Shown one piece after another: positions 31,346-42,506 of a DNA stretch of 64,000 bases (positions within the stretch are counted from its first letter, which is position 1; each line of letters opens with the position of its first letter). The position numbers were made by a program, and so were the translations under genes. The stretch covers positions 14,553,899 through 14,617,898 of the forward strand of contig CP053152.1 in NCBI GenBank assembly GCA_014607495.2. Reading direction: 5' to 3'. The notes beneath the pieces are model-generated. The model worked only from the letters and a program-made list of their open reading frames with translations, was not told the DNA's origin and did not search any database. The DNA is from Carposina sasakii. Lineage: Eukaryota; Arthropoda; Insecta; Lepidoptera; Carposinidae.

Positions 31346-32564
31346 CTTATCCCTTTTGTTAGTATGTAATCTCTAAAAGTATGAATTCGTTCGTCTGTTA
31401 ATAAGAATCTTCGGTCTAGGTTAAGAGTAAGTTTAAACAACATAAACAAGGTGTCTTTAACTACAAAACCGAATTTCAGTTAAACACGCGTTAAACGTTT
31501 TAAGTACAACATTTCACAGTAAAATGTATCAACTATCTCTGGCATGACTAGTGTAGCTAAAAGAATGATTAAAAGTTTAATGTCAACACGATGTATATTC
31601 ATAGTAGTTATTGTTATATTTGCTTCATAAACTTGGTTCGAAGTATTGCAATATCATAGACAAAGAAAGAAACAATTCTCGGCCGGTCGCTTTATACCGA
31701 GTATCGTGTCTTAGCTCGGATTCATTAAACTTGGGGCGTCTACCTCGGGCCTGACGAGACGATGGATGGATAACGTCTCTTTTTTGTAGTCGGTTAAAAA
31801 GTAGATTCCCATTGTATAGAAAATGAGCGCTATGATGGCGATATATGGATGGAACTAAAATTAAATGTTTGAAAAAGTATTCAATCAGGAGGACACTATC
31901 GCCAATATAAGTGGTCATATCATAGCAAAACCTACTACTAGTTGAATGCATTGTTTGCATGAAAAATAATAAAAATCACCCTTTGGATCAAGTTGTTAAT
32001 CTGAATCATTTAGGGACCAAATTAGGCAACAAAAATATCATATCGATCGAACTAACAATCAATTTAACATAACAGATTTTAAATAAAAGAAAATTTGCTA
32101 ATGTTAAGAAACATTATTTTATGTAACACACACCCATTGTTTCCTAAGTTTCGAGTCTCCAAGATAAGATACTTTATCCCACCTCAATCGCTTCTCGATC
32201 GCTTTATTCTCGTAGCACCGAGATAGACCCCCGCAAGCTCGCAGGCATTTTATAAAAAGGCGAATGGTAATGACTTGCCGGCTTTAATCAGAGTTCGCCG
32301 GATTAATCGGGACGATATCGCCTGTTTACCGTTACGCTGCTCCGGGTTTTAAATAACGAATCGGTTGTTTTATATTATTTTGCTGACGGATCGAACGTTT
32401 GCGGGTGAAATATTGTTATATCGTGAAAACAGGTCAAATGTAAATGCGGGTTCACCATGGGTAAGAACCCAAGTAGGATTGTTTTTATGATGAAAGCTGA
32501 GTTTCCAAAATAGGGTACTCAGAACTGCAGGATTTTAAAAGAAATCCCACGTTTAGCGGGGACA
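31346..32564. other. Unassigned intronic DNA
   Basis: No supported gene. 32140-32420 is less AT-rich with CG-containing words (TCGATCGC, GACGATATCG) and no element ends; it could be conserved non-coding DNA, which cross-species alignment would show. Confidence 0.35.
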
Positions 32565-32685
32565 GGATGTTAATTATCAGTAACGAGTTGGTAACTTATC
32601 ATCTGAGTCGACTTTTACGACGTGCACGGACGTAGATGCAGCTGATATATTCTAGTAAAGGCGCGCATTGGTGCAGGCAACACAG
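32565..32685 (-). repeat. R-repeat fragment, minus strand
   Basis: On the minus strand: TTTACTAGAATATATCAGCT, GCATCTACGTCCGTGCACGT, CGTAAAAGTCGACTCAGATG and ATAAGTTACCAACTCG, as in the 5' half of the R family. Confidence 0.5.
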
Positions 32686-32742
32686 GTTCATTTAAGATTT
32701 CGCAATGAAAACAATCTTGTAGTAGTTTATGATTATGCTTAT

Positions 32743-33018
32743 GCACTCTAAATCATTATCGTCATCAGCCTATTGCAGTCCACTGCTGGACGTAGGCCTC
32801 CCCCAGGGCACGCCACAAGACTGCCATGGGTGGTATTTGCCCATAGTCACCACGCTGGGCAGGCGGGTTGGTGACCGTAGTTTGTATTTTGGACTATGTT
32901 GTCAACACGGGAGGCGCTGCTGCCCACCTCCCGGAAAGCCTTAATCGCCTCGTACGATACCCACGGGCAGACATGGGATGGTACGAATTCTACTCTGCCA
33001 GCACCACGCACTCTAAAT
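32743..33018 (-). mobile_element. RTE-tailed SINE with 11-bp duplication
   Basis: The body is 32754-33007 on the minus strand, flanked by GCACTCTAAAT (32743-32753 and 33008-33018). Tail AATAGGCTGATGACGATAAT uses GAT-type rather than GAA-type repeats. Head as in the other copies (GTGGTGCTGGCAGAGTAGAA). Confidence 0.8.
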
Positions 33019-33483
33019 GAGTTTGCAATATTATTGAAATATAGTACGAAAAAACGCGTGGCTCCTAGTTTAAAACTTAACAATATAATGGGCAGGTCTG
33101 AACAATTATCCTTTTCCAATCCAACCATACCTAATTGTATTACACCAATAAAATCCTCAAGAAGCTCTCCAAACTTTTTGGATTATAATAAATTTGGATT
33201 TAAATTTGAAATTTCGAACGAGGTTCCAGTCCATCGGGTGCTCAATCTTAATCTATCAGCTTCGAGACGAATTTCTGAAAACTCAATTAAAACAACGGAC
33301 AACAGTTTAATTGTGGAACAGATGAATAGTCTAAGTTGCCATGAAGTTACCTGAGCATTGTTTTGGACCTCTGACAATGGAATATGATAGATTCGCCTTA
33401 TTGAAAATACGGTATTATTCGGTTTATGAAATCACCATTTGACGCTCGTAACTTTGACTATGTGGCTGTAAATTATAGTTTTT
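33019..33483. other. Unassigned DNA
   Basis: An open frame runs through from the SINE but has no recognisable domain beyond it. Confidence 0.35.
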
Positions 33484-34145
33484 GTAGTTCCGTTAGGCCT
33501 GGACATACCAGCAACGTCGAATTTTGGCAAGTAAATCGAGTCCATAGCAAAAATATCAGCTAAAAAACTAGGCGTCCTATCCAAGGTTAGGCGGTATTTT
33601 ACTCCACAGTAACTATTGGCGCTATATAAAGCGCAAGTTCGCCCTTGTATGGAGTACTGCTGCCACCTTTGGGATGGATCAGCTAAATGTCAGCTAGCCG
33701 CACTAGACTCGGTGGAAAAACGGGCAATAAACCTTATAAGAGATGAAACCGTAGCAAATTCGAAACTCCAGGACCTGACCCACCGCCGTAAAATTTCTGC
33801 CTTGTCAGTGTTTTACAGGATACACTTTGGAGAGTGTGCGTGGGAACTTCACAATACAGTTGCACCAGCCCCTTTTCACCATCGGGATATTAGACGCAGA
33901 CTAGCGTATCACCCTTATGTTGTTGATATCCCACCCATCCGCACCAAACGTTATGCTAACTCGTTTGTAATGCGAACGGCTAAGGAGTGGAATGCACTTC
34001 CTGCTGATGTATTTCCCGAGCACTACAACATTGGTCTCTTCAAAGCTAGAGTGAATAGGCACTTTCTAGGCAAACATGTACCAGCCTAAGCCGCATCTTG
34101 CTTAACATCAGGCATGATGGCGGTCAAAGTTTGCCTAGCTAATTG
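33484..34145 (+). mobile_element. Non-LTR retrotransposon C-terminus, pseudogenised
   Basis: One frame reads VVPLGLDIPATSNFGK, a TAA, IESIAKISAKKLGVLSKVRR, YFTPQ, a second TAA, then 163 codons including LYKAQVRPCMEYCCHLWDGS, LDSVEKRAINLI, LSVFYRIHFGECAWEL, RRLAYHPY, RYANSFVMRTAKEWNALPAD, VFPEHYN and LFKARVNRHFLGK before the final stop. This is the thumb and C-terminal part of a jockey-superfamily polymerase common in Lepidoptera. The 3' untranslated GCATCTTGCTTAACATCAGG also fits. The catalytic FADD part is missing and two stops kill the frame. Confidence 0.85.
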
Positions 34146-35243
34146 TAAAAAGAAAGGTACACTATCATTCACGGCACCGTTATCATAAGAAACCAAATCT
34201 TTACATTCTCGCAACTTTACATTACCATAGAGGAATAAGATGTAGACATAGAGTGCTAATGTCATACTAACAGTTTCGATCAGGGATTTGGTATCTACTC
34301 TTGTTTCGATGCACCATTAGACTTATCGGTGCCTCACAATTCCAGTCCTTGACACTTGACACCTACTGATCGACCTAAGTTCATATAAAATACGAGTATA
34401 ATATTATTGGTAGAAATTCATTTATAATAGAAATATTTTTACTAAGAAGTCTTAGCAATTAGTGTAGGTTATTGAATAAGGCTAGACTACTAAGCGATAG
34501 GTACATATTGTAGTGGTTGGTGTATATTTAACTCTTCTGTGTTACCCAAAATATATAGACACGACTACGTGTACTTAACTATAAATAAGGTGATAACACA
34601 ATCCCTAGTTAATAAACAATTTTGCACCGGCATCATTCACAGTGGAGTATCATCCCTCCAAACAGTCCGAACCCGAAACCCAAGTTTTGTTTGGAACTAA
34701 TGTGAATTAATTCTAGTTGCACCCAGTCGCACTTAGTTTCAATAGTTTTTGTTTCATCACCCATAAAGGGTCTTTTCACTCTATACAATTTGATCTGCAA
34801 CATATTCTCGAATTTATAATAAAGATTGAGGAATATTCACTTTATAGTACCTTTGCTAATGTCCTAAAGTTTTAAAAATTAAACGCAAGTTTGAAGTAGT
34901 ATAAAACTGTTATTTAAAAGTCAATATAGAAATGCCTAACTGACACGATCTTAAGATTTAGTAATGTTATATAGAATAATAAATTTGGTGATAGTTAATA
35001 AATTAAATTCGTGAGATTTCATTATAGCAAATGACTTTGTACCAATTTGTTAATTATTAAAATGGCAAAATTTAAAGTTTTTCAGTTTTGTTTCAGGTCA
35101 AAGCGGTGAAATTATAATCTATGACCTCGCCTAATTGACTCAATCTTTCTTCGGCCAAGCGAATTATTTAATCAGCATATTGGTAGAGGTCACCTTAGCG
35201 GCGGCAAGGTCAGTGCAATTTAACACGACACAGCAGCGCATGG
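34146..35243. other. AT-rich unassigned DNA
   Basis: CAGGGATTTGGTATCTACTC near 34282 matches a line near 19470. CACGGCACCGTTA near 34171 recurs near 48692 (GACGGCACCGTTACTCTAGG). Both point to unresolved repeats. Confidence 0.35.
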
Positions 35244-35537
35244 AGAATGTATAAAAGAGGAGGTGGGACTACGAACTGAGTCGTGTGGCAATCGTGAGGC
35301 CATGACGTTATGATAGGGGCGGAGCTTCAGGGCCAGTGTGTAGAACGCAGTAGCTGTAACCACACGCTTATGCAAGTAGTTTGGCTAGTTACTACAAGGT
35401 GGTTTCTATGTAAATGGGCAGGGCTACAGTGTTAGTATGCTTCCCTCGACCCATACTACACCCCCGCTCAGCGGCACACTATTTTTGTATGAAAATATAC
35501 TTAGCTGCATGGAGAAGAAATAACCTCTTTTATTGGC
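35244..35537. repeat. MITE-like repeat, copy 2 of 2 (TATAAAAGAGGAG ends)
   Basis: TATAAAAGAGGAGGTGGGAC, GTCGTGTGGCAATCGTGAGG, GATAGGGGCGGAGCTTCAG, GGTTTCTATGTAAATGGGCA and CTCTTTTATT follow the order of 114-489, without that copy's extra 105 bases. TGACGTCA here is TGACGTTA. Confidence 0.6.
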
Positions 35538-38405
35538 GTTTCTCCGATAGGGAGCTGAATGTAAGACCCTTCGTGCTGTCATAGAGGATGATACACTCCA
35601 ACGTCGCGTGAGATGCGTTGCAAACGTCTGGCTCTATAGCCCACAACTACTGATCTCGTCAAGCGTCTCGGAGCAGATCCACTTACAAGAGATTAGGTAG
35701 GAGATGAGAAATTTTGCATTTATAAGTTGGGCAGACAGTAAGTTGGGAAATCTATGCTTTGGACAAATAATCAAGCCTTCAAACATAGTCTGGGAGCCGA
35801 GACATTATCCGCCGCTCTATCAGCTAAGTGCGAAGTTAGCAACTTGTAGAGTAGTTTGTCAGACGAGACACTCGCTACTTCACCATTGTTATGTTTGATC
35901 TACAAACTATTGGGAAGCGCGGTGATACTCGTATCTAGTTCAGCGTGAATTTTGATGTGAAATGTATTTTATTTTGTTTGATGATGTCATACTAGCTGCT
36001 GCGTTACACCCTTGCTTTGCTTCTGTTTCCTTATTTTTCGTAGATTTTGTAACACGCTAACTAAAATTTAAAATAAACTTGTTTCTATTTTGATTAGTAT
36101 CTAGGTAATATACATCGGATTACTTTTATTTGGACTGTCCTTCCTTAGCTAAGTCCCATTGATTACTTGACAGTGTCCAACTGTAAACCTATGAAGATCT
36201 TGAAAAACTACAGTGGATAACCAATACAATAGAAGAAGATAAATGCCGATAGAGCACCTAAGATTGAACTCCCAGTATGACTGTGACGAAATCTGGTCCC
36301 CTATTTAATATTCGCGTTTCGTTCCACGCAAATACCTCACGGACGAATGTCACAGAAGTTTTTTTCCAATCTAAAGGTCCCGGTAGATGTTTTAGGTTAT
36401 TTTGGCACAAATTTGGTTCCGAAGTTTTGATTTATACCACAATTTCTATAGTAGGTATATGACAGTATACGCATCTGGTGGAATTTAATCGTCTTCGGGG
36501 AAACGCCCAATGTTATACAACATGTTATCAATTTAGTTATAAACTATATTTACGTTTAACAGGAGCAATGGCACAAAATGACAACGTTAACCAAACGTTT
36601 TAGGTTTTGTTTTAGTTCCATTTGACAACGTTTCAGACGTTTCCAATGACTCACTTTTGACTGTTTTCTATGTAGTCTTGATCTTGACGTTGCCAAAATT
36701 TTGCGCGATACGAAATGTGATTAGCGTAACGTTTATGGTTGTGGTTTAGCTTTGGTAAATACATTCAACATTTGCAATATTGCCCTCACATTTGCGCGAT
36801 AGCTCTCTGTTCTCTCTATTCCACTTTTTTTTTCTTAAAACACAATAGAAGTACAGCACAGAGATATTAAACATTTTTTCCAGAGAGCTTTAAAGAAACA
36901 GTTCTAGTTAATGCGAGTGGTGTTTTATCTAAACTGCACTTTTAGTTTACTGTACGAACAATTCATTCGCGGACCACTTAATCTTCTTGCGCGTTGTTCT
37001 TTTGTAAAAGTTTACAAATAAATCCGCGGGGAGGCGCCATTGTCTATGTCAAGACGTTGCTACAAAATGCACTGGGTTGCACAACTAGGCTAAATGTATG
37101 GAGTTATCTAGTACTGTGTACTCTCGATTTAAAAAGACTTCACTTTGTTAGTTCTTAAAGTTTATTTCGTACTCTACTGTTAGTACATGTACGTAGTTGA
37201 ATCAGATTCACATTTGACATTGTTCAAGATGGCGCCTTTGTACTTTTAAATTTATTTACCTCTATTATCTGGAGACATGGCAGCGTTCTCGCCAAGTCCA
37301 GTAAATAAATAGGTACGTCCGTAAAATCCTTTACTCAATATAAAGTTATTATATATTAATTAATTATATATTAATATTATATATTAATTAATGTTGTACT
37401 TACTGTTCTGATTTCGCTTTCTGCGCCGTTTGCTAAGTATTGAGTTTGCTTAAGGTTAGGTGCCAGCAGTTGCCTGTAATAGGAGAAAAACATATTTATT
37501 ATAAAGCTCTTCAAAATATGCAACAGCGTTTCAGAGTATTACTTTATGAAAAAATATTATCCACGGCGATATTTTAAGGCATTTTTATTTTTAGGTAAAC
37601 TATTTTATAACAAAAAGGGTAATGAATAATAGTTCACCCCTCGCACACTATTGACAACGAAGGTTTCTACGCAATTAAAACTAATTCTTACATAGTATTA
37701 CAACATATACGGGTATGACAAAAAATTTGTAAGTACATGAAAAAACACAAAAATTGCCAAAGTATTTAAAAGATTTTTGTTGAACCTTGATAACCATAAT
37801 AATAAGCATAAGCTCTTTCTATGATACTCGTATCGGCCAGTTAGTTCCACCCGTAGAAATAATGGCGCGATGCGAGCAAAGTATTTGGTTCTTCCAGAAA
37901 GGCGCGTTAAAGAACTTCATTTAATATCCAATTGTCTACACTAGACAAAGAAACAACATCTTTGTAGAAAACTGATAAAAGGTAGCAAAACAATACCGAA
38001 ACCGTATTAAATCATTTCCTTTACTGGAAATTACTTTCGCGGAATCGTGTTTCGAAGTTGTCAAATTACTTTAAATTTTGGCATCAAACAGTTTCGCAAA
38101 TAATTTGCTGCGAATATAACTTTATGCTTTTGCGCCAATTTTGGAGACGTTTATGATGACCAAAGGACATGGATTTCATTTTAATATTCTACAGTAATAG
38201 TTAATGATATAAATAATTATTTAGTACAAGTTACAAACCGTTTATTTATCTACAGGCCTTAGAGTTCTCTATTCTCTCTTAACTGAAATTATTTAATTTT
38301 TTAAACTATAGCATTAAAATATTTACTTATTCAACTACTTCCATCCAAGTTATTATACTATTTATTAATGGTTGATCGTTTCATCTTTAACTTTCAGCGT
38401 TGTAT
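35538..38405. other. Unassigned intronic DNA with AT tandem block
   Basis: No gene supported. 37340-37393 is a tandem and palindromic run of ATTATATATTAATTA words. Open frames at 35704-35898 and 36277-36462 match no family I know. Confidence 0.35.
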
Positions 38406-38600
38406 GCCGAGATTTGGCTAGTGTATAGCTAGCGAGATGAAGAATAACGTTGCCAATATGTAATTTAGAAAAGAGATGGTAAAATTCGTCATCAGAGTAA
38501 TTGAACCGGTGGCTTAGTGGTTATAGCGGCTCGCACGGTTTGCAGTGGTCGTGGGTTCGATTCCCACTCGGGTGAAGAATTTTTTCCATTTTCTTTATTA
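38406..38600 (+). repeat. Module H followed by a different tRNA-like sequence, copy 3
   Basis: GCCGAGATTTGGCTAGTGTA to ATTCGTCATCAGAGTAATTG repeats the module of 19829 and 20360. It then runs into a 71-nt tRNA-like stretch (38505-38575) with GGCTTAGTGGTTATAGCGG and a perfect T arm (GTGGG TTCGATT CCCAC), followed by TTTTTTCCATTTTC. The D-arm and middle differ from copy 2, so the two tRNA-like parts are not simple duplicates. Confidence 0.55.
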
Positions 38601-39129
38601 ATAATTTTATACTATTTATTATTATTACCAAATTATTATTCTTCTTCATAGGCACGGTTGTTAGTGAAGATTATTAACTAACCCAACCCAAATATAAAAC
38701 AAAGTTTAATATTAATGCGCAAAATATTTCGTACTCAGGCAGTATATGTTCAAATCTACTTCAGTAATACAACGTAATAACTTTGAGTAGTGAGTATTAA
38801 AATTTAGCAGAGTTTTAAAATTTAATTCTATATACATAACTTTATAGTTTTGTATTAATTTCAACACTCGTATTAGTTTCAAAATGCTAGTTTCTGCATT
38901 ATTATAATGAATATTTCAGAATCGTGGCTAAAATCTCTCTGAACTTTTAGAATTTGTAGCTTGGCGATGAAATTTTTAAAGCTTTATGAAATACGGAGCA
39001 TAATTTTCTTTAACATCACAAATGATATAAGAACAATTTTACAAATCTACTTATATCATTACCACTAAGTTAATGTTTATTAACATCTCCCGGCTGCACG
39101 AATACATTATCCTTCTGTGTTAATATCAC
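38601..39129. other. AT-rich unassigned DNA
   Basis: Nothing recognised. Confidence 0.35.
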
Positions 39130-39375
39130 CCAAGGCCATTTTTTTCCAATGGCAGATAGCCTATCTGCCCCCTAGCATGACCACGCATCGTGGATATCGT
39201 ATCGTACGATATCGTATCGTCTCTATACAAAATTCAACATGGCGGCTATATTTATCGTATTTTGACAGGCTAAATGTCGATAAATTGGTTTATAATATCT
39301 CTAGCTCTATCTTTATCAAGTTTTACAGAAAGATATCAGATAGGATATCTGACCGTTCTCAAAAATCAGACCTTA
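39130..39375. mobile_element. TAAGGG-type MITE carrying an F-MITE insertion
   Basis: AAGGCCATTTTTTTCCAATG and AGATAGCCTATC at the left, GATATCTGACCGTTCTCAAA and AATCAGACCTTAA at the right match 7641-7784. From about 39166 (CCCCCTAGCATGACCACG) to about 39290 the sequence is instead MITE F, as at 42360-42506. Confidence 0.6.
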
Positions 39376-39793
39376 ATTGATAATTAAATACATATTTAAA
39401 TAATGTACGTCCTAGCGACTACAAATACGAGTAATACATAATACTTACAAAAGTATATTCCACAAGTACCTATAGCAAAATAAAACCTGGACCAGAAACG
39501 CGAACGCGCAGCCTATTAGGAAAAGGGTCCGTGTATAAATTAATCCTAAATACATATAAAATACTTATGGTTTTTGTCCTCGGGCACACCTCGGTTAGGC
39601 TCCATATTAATTCGGAGTAAGGCCTTCGTTTAATATGGTAATCAGGGCATTACTAGTTCGAGTAGAGACTGTCTAATAAATTGGGAGACTAACTTTGGTA
39701 AGAATTTTGCAGGTTTAATAAACTTGTATGCACCTATTATACTTTTATGCTTGTTAGTCTATATTTTGGTGGTGTGAAATATTATCTCGGTTA
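39376..39793. other. AT-rich unassigned DNA
   Basis: Nothing recognised. Confidence 0.35.
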
Positions 39794-40012
39794 TACAGGG
39801 TGTAACAAAAAGGGTATGTTAAGCGAAAAGCTACGTAAATAGCCCACTGTAGAGAACCTATCCACGAAATTTGAGACTCGAAATCACATGTTTATTTTTC
39901 AAGATTGTATGAAAATTCCTGAGATATTTAAAAATTCTCCATACTATCGGGAAAAATAAACATGTGATTTTGAGTCTCAAATTTCGTAGATAGGTTCTCT
40001 ACAGTGGGCTAT
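39794..40012 (+). mobile_element. MITE E, right end truncated
   Basis: Starts at C39796 after TA with CAGGGTGTAACAAAAAGGGT and follows 29394-29658 up to GTGGGCTATTTA, where the last ~45 bp are missing. Confidence 0.75.
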
Positions 40013-41879
40013 TTATTTTTTTAGAATTTACACAGTTGAAATATATTCATAATTATAAGATTTTTTGCTTTGCCATTTTGGTCAATTTCATTTCATAATA
40101 TATACTATATATATGAGTAAGAATTTACTCAGTCCTGCCTCACTCCCTTAGCGATTCGACGCACAAAACCATCCTATATAGTCGGAAAACATTATTATAG
40201 CTTTTAATACATTTTTTTAAATCATAAAACCTACACTAATAACTAAGTAAATTTAATCGGAACTAGTTGATATACTTGTTATACAAGCAACTTTAGGATC
40301 TAAGACTAATTAGCTCCTGGCAAGATGCCCACGACGCTCCGCGCACAACAAGCCGTGGGTAACAAATTCTTACAAAGTAAATCCGAGAAGAAAAAACAAA
40401 GTAAACTAACGCTTAAGAGATTTACAGTGAAAGATAATTGTTGTTTCTTGTTAAGAATGAATAACAAAATGAATTATGGGCCTTTTCTCAAAGGTCCACG
40501 ACTCTATTGTTTAAAAAAAATGTAAGTTCATACTTTAATCCCCAACAGGTCCACGATTTTGAAAAATAATAAATATTTTCTTTCCCAACTATGTTGTGGG
40601 TCTATGAGAATGTTTGGTATAATCAGCAGGAAAACCTGGGTCAATTTATTTATTATGAAATGAAGACAGATAATAGTTTAGATGAACAAGGATACTATTG
40701 TGTCAGACTGTCTCGTTGCACTAAAATAGGCTTATAATTAAAGGCATTAAAATCACGGTTTCGGAATATCACAAAAATCATCTCAATCTTACACTGACCA
40801 TCCATGGTCCTTGTCGTCTGCTGACTGACCTAAGCATTAAATAAAAACACAGTTTTAGTTTGGTTAGCGTAGTTCATAGAAATTATCATCACCAGGTATT
40901 TGTAAAACGGAGGTTACAATAGTTTCATGGAAAATTAGTCATATAACTGCTGAATAGGTATTTCCAAGAACTTCTGTTAATAATGAGAGTGAGGGAATAA
41001 AGAGGGCACCTGAATTTGCGCATACATACGCTTTGTACATTATAATATATCCGCGTAGTTGGCTAATTTCCATTGAGATTAGTCGCCATGACCGAATTCC
41101 GATCTAGAGAACATCATTAGATTCTACAACATGGGTGTTGGACACATTTTTGGATGTTTGTAAAATTCTAAAGATTCAGAATAGTGGAGTAATTTATTAA
41201 ATAGAAAGATAAAAACAGTGCATGCTCGGTAAAGAACTCATATTTTAATGATGAGGCAACTGATAGGACACATTTTGACTGCTGAGCTTGAGGATTACAT
41301 ATTTCCAGCTGTGGTTTATGAGCTACATCTACACCCTTAGTCCCTTATATAACTTCAATGCAACATAAATTTATCTTTCTTCTTCCATGAATATGCGACC
41401 ATAAAAGCGAATATACAAAATCCAGCGACAGATGTTCTCAATAAACACAGATAAACCCAAAGAAAAACTCTCAGATACTTCCGCAACTCTGAAAAGACTG
41501 TATTCGAGCCCCTAATGTAATACGATGAATCTAAAACCGAATCAAATGCATGCGCAAACTTTTTCCCTTTTCCGCTTCGTGCCAGAAAAAAATACATAGA
41601 GAGAAAGTTTTAAAAGAGCTGCTAGTGAAACGCCCGGTTTTGAGTTCGCAGCAAAAACTTACGCTCGAACCATTAGTTCGGACCTACATACGATTTACTG
41701 TAAGGAATATAGGTAGTTCCTACTTTGATGGATATATGTATAAATGTGAGTGGAATACTCAGGTGTTTGTACATTTTAGTCCTAGTTAGTACCTTTACTT
41801 GATATGATTACTGACTGGGTAAGATGAAATTTGACACGGTTTTTCAAATAGCTGGATGAAAACTAGGGTGAATCTAAAC
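40013..41879. other. Unassigned intronic DNA
   Basis: No exon supported. Short open frames at 40325-40525 and 41355-41789 overlap or lack domains. Confidence 0.35.
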
Positions 41880-42345
41880 TACCTAATAGTTTTATAAATG
41901 AAATTGTATTAGGCGTTACAATTCGGAAGTTCAAACATTCACTATGGGTGCGCCCACCACCGGGCCCTACACCCTCCACTGACCCTCGGATCTGATAACT
42001 CATAATTGCGACTACAGGCACTTGCACTAACTACAATCGCCATGAGAAACCAGACCCGAGCACCTAGCATGCAAGACGATACATTGCACTATTCCGAAAT
42101 CAAAAACTAGATAAATAATCTACATATGTTTCGCCAACAACCGTGGCATCCTCAGGATTATAGAAATTAGAAAATTAGTAAACCACTAATTATTATGAAC
42201 CTCTAAAACCCCCAACACATTACTTCAGTACCACTTGTAGTTAGTGCAAGTGCCTGTTGTCGCAATTATGAGTTATCAGATCCGAGGGTCAGTGGAGGGT
42301 GTAGGGCCCGGTGGTGGGCGCACCCATAGTGAATACCTAATAGTT
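41880..42345 (+). mobile_element. Inverted-repeat element with hammerhead-like core, copy 2 (core flipped)
   Basis: A perfect 12-bp duplication TACCTAATAGTT (41880-41891 and 42334-42345) bounds a 442-bp element. A 46-bp left extension (ATGAAATTGTATTAGGCGTT..) precedes ~99-bp arms, TTCACTATGGGTGCGCCCAC at 41938 and its inverse ending GCGCACCCATAGTGAA at 42333. The core lies in the opposite orientation to copies 1 and 3 when they are aligned by the extension. The best-preserved hammerhead-like motif is here, on the minus strand (42116-42160). Confidence 0.75.
42116..42160 (-). ncRNA. Hammerhead-ribozyme-like motif (copy 2, best preserved)
   Basis: On the minus strand: TAATC, CTGAGGA, T, GCCA-loop-TGGC, GAAA, C-ATAT-G, TA, GATTA. 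TAATC and GATTA pair over 5 bp as stem I, AC/GT make a minimal stem III, and GTA is an NUH-type site. Very short stem III is a feature reported for hammerheads in Penelope-like elements. One extra base before stem II is the main objection. Confidence 0.45.
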
Positions 42346-42359
42346 GATTGACTACCTGC

Positions 42360-42506
42360 CCCCCTAGCATGACCACGCATCGTGGATATCGTATCGTACC
42401 ATATCGTATCGACTCTACACAAAATTCAACATGGCGGCTATATTTATCGTATTTTGGACAGGCTAATCCGGTTTATCATAGCGAGTTTCGCAGGTCATGC
42501 TAGGCT
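42360..42506 (+). mobile_element. MITE F (CCTAGCATGACC ends)
   Basis: CCTAGCATGACC at 42363 and GGTCATGCTAGG ending 42504 are exact inverted repeats around a 142-bp element. The interior ATCGTATCGTACCATATCGT and ATTCAACATGGCGGCTATAT recur at 39166 and 57813. Confidence 0.7.

Noticed and set aside
32847..33354. Open frames of 93 and 152 codons
   Set aside because: They run through the RTE-tailed SINE and adjacent AT-rich DNA and match no protein family.
33616..34089. 157-codon open frame as a host gene
   Set aside because: Its words (LYKAQVRPCMEYC, EWNALPADVFP) are those of a LINE polymerase C-terminus and the upstream frame has two stops.
37340..37393. Replication origin or matrix attachment site
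   Set aside because: AT-rich palindromic tandem only; no further evidence.
38505..38575. Functional tRNA gene
   Set aside because: The T arm is perfect but the acceptor stem pairs badly, and the same repeat module precedes it.
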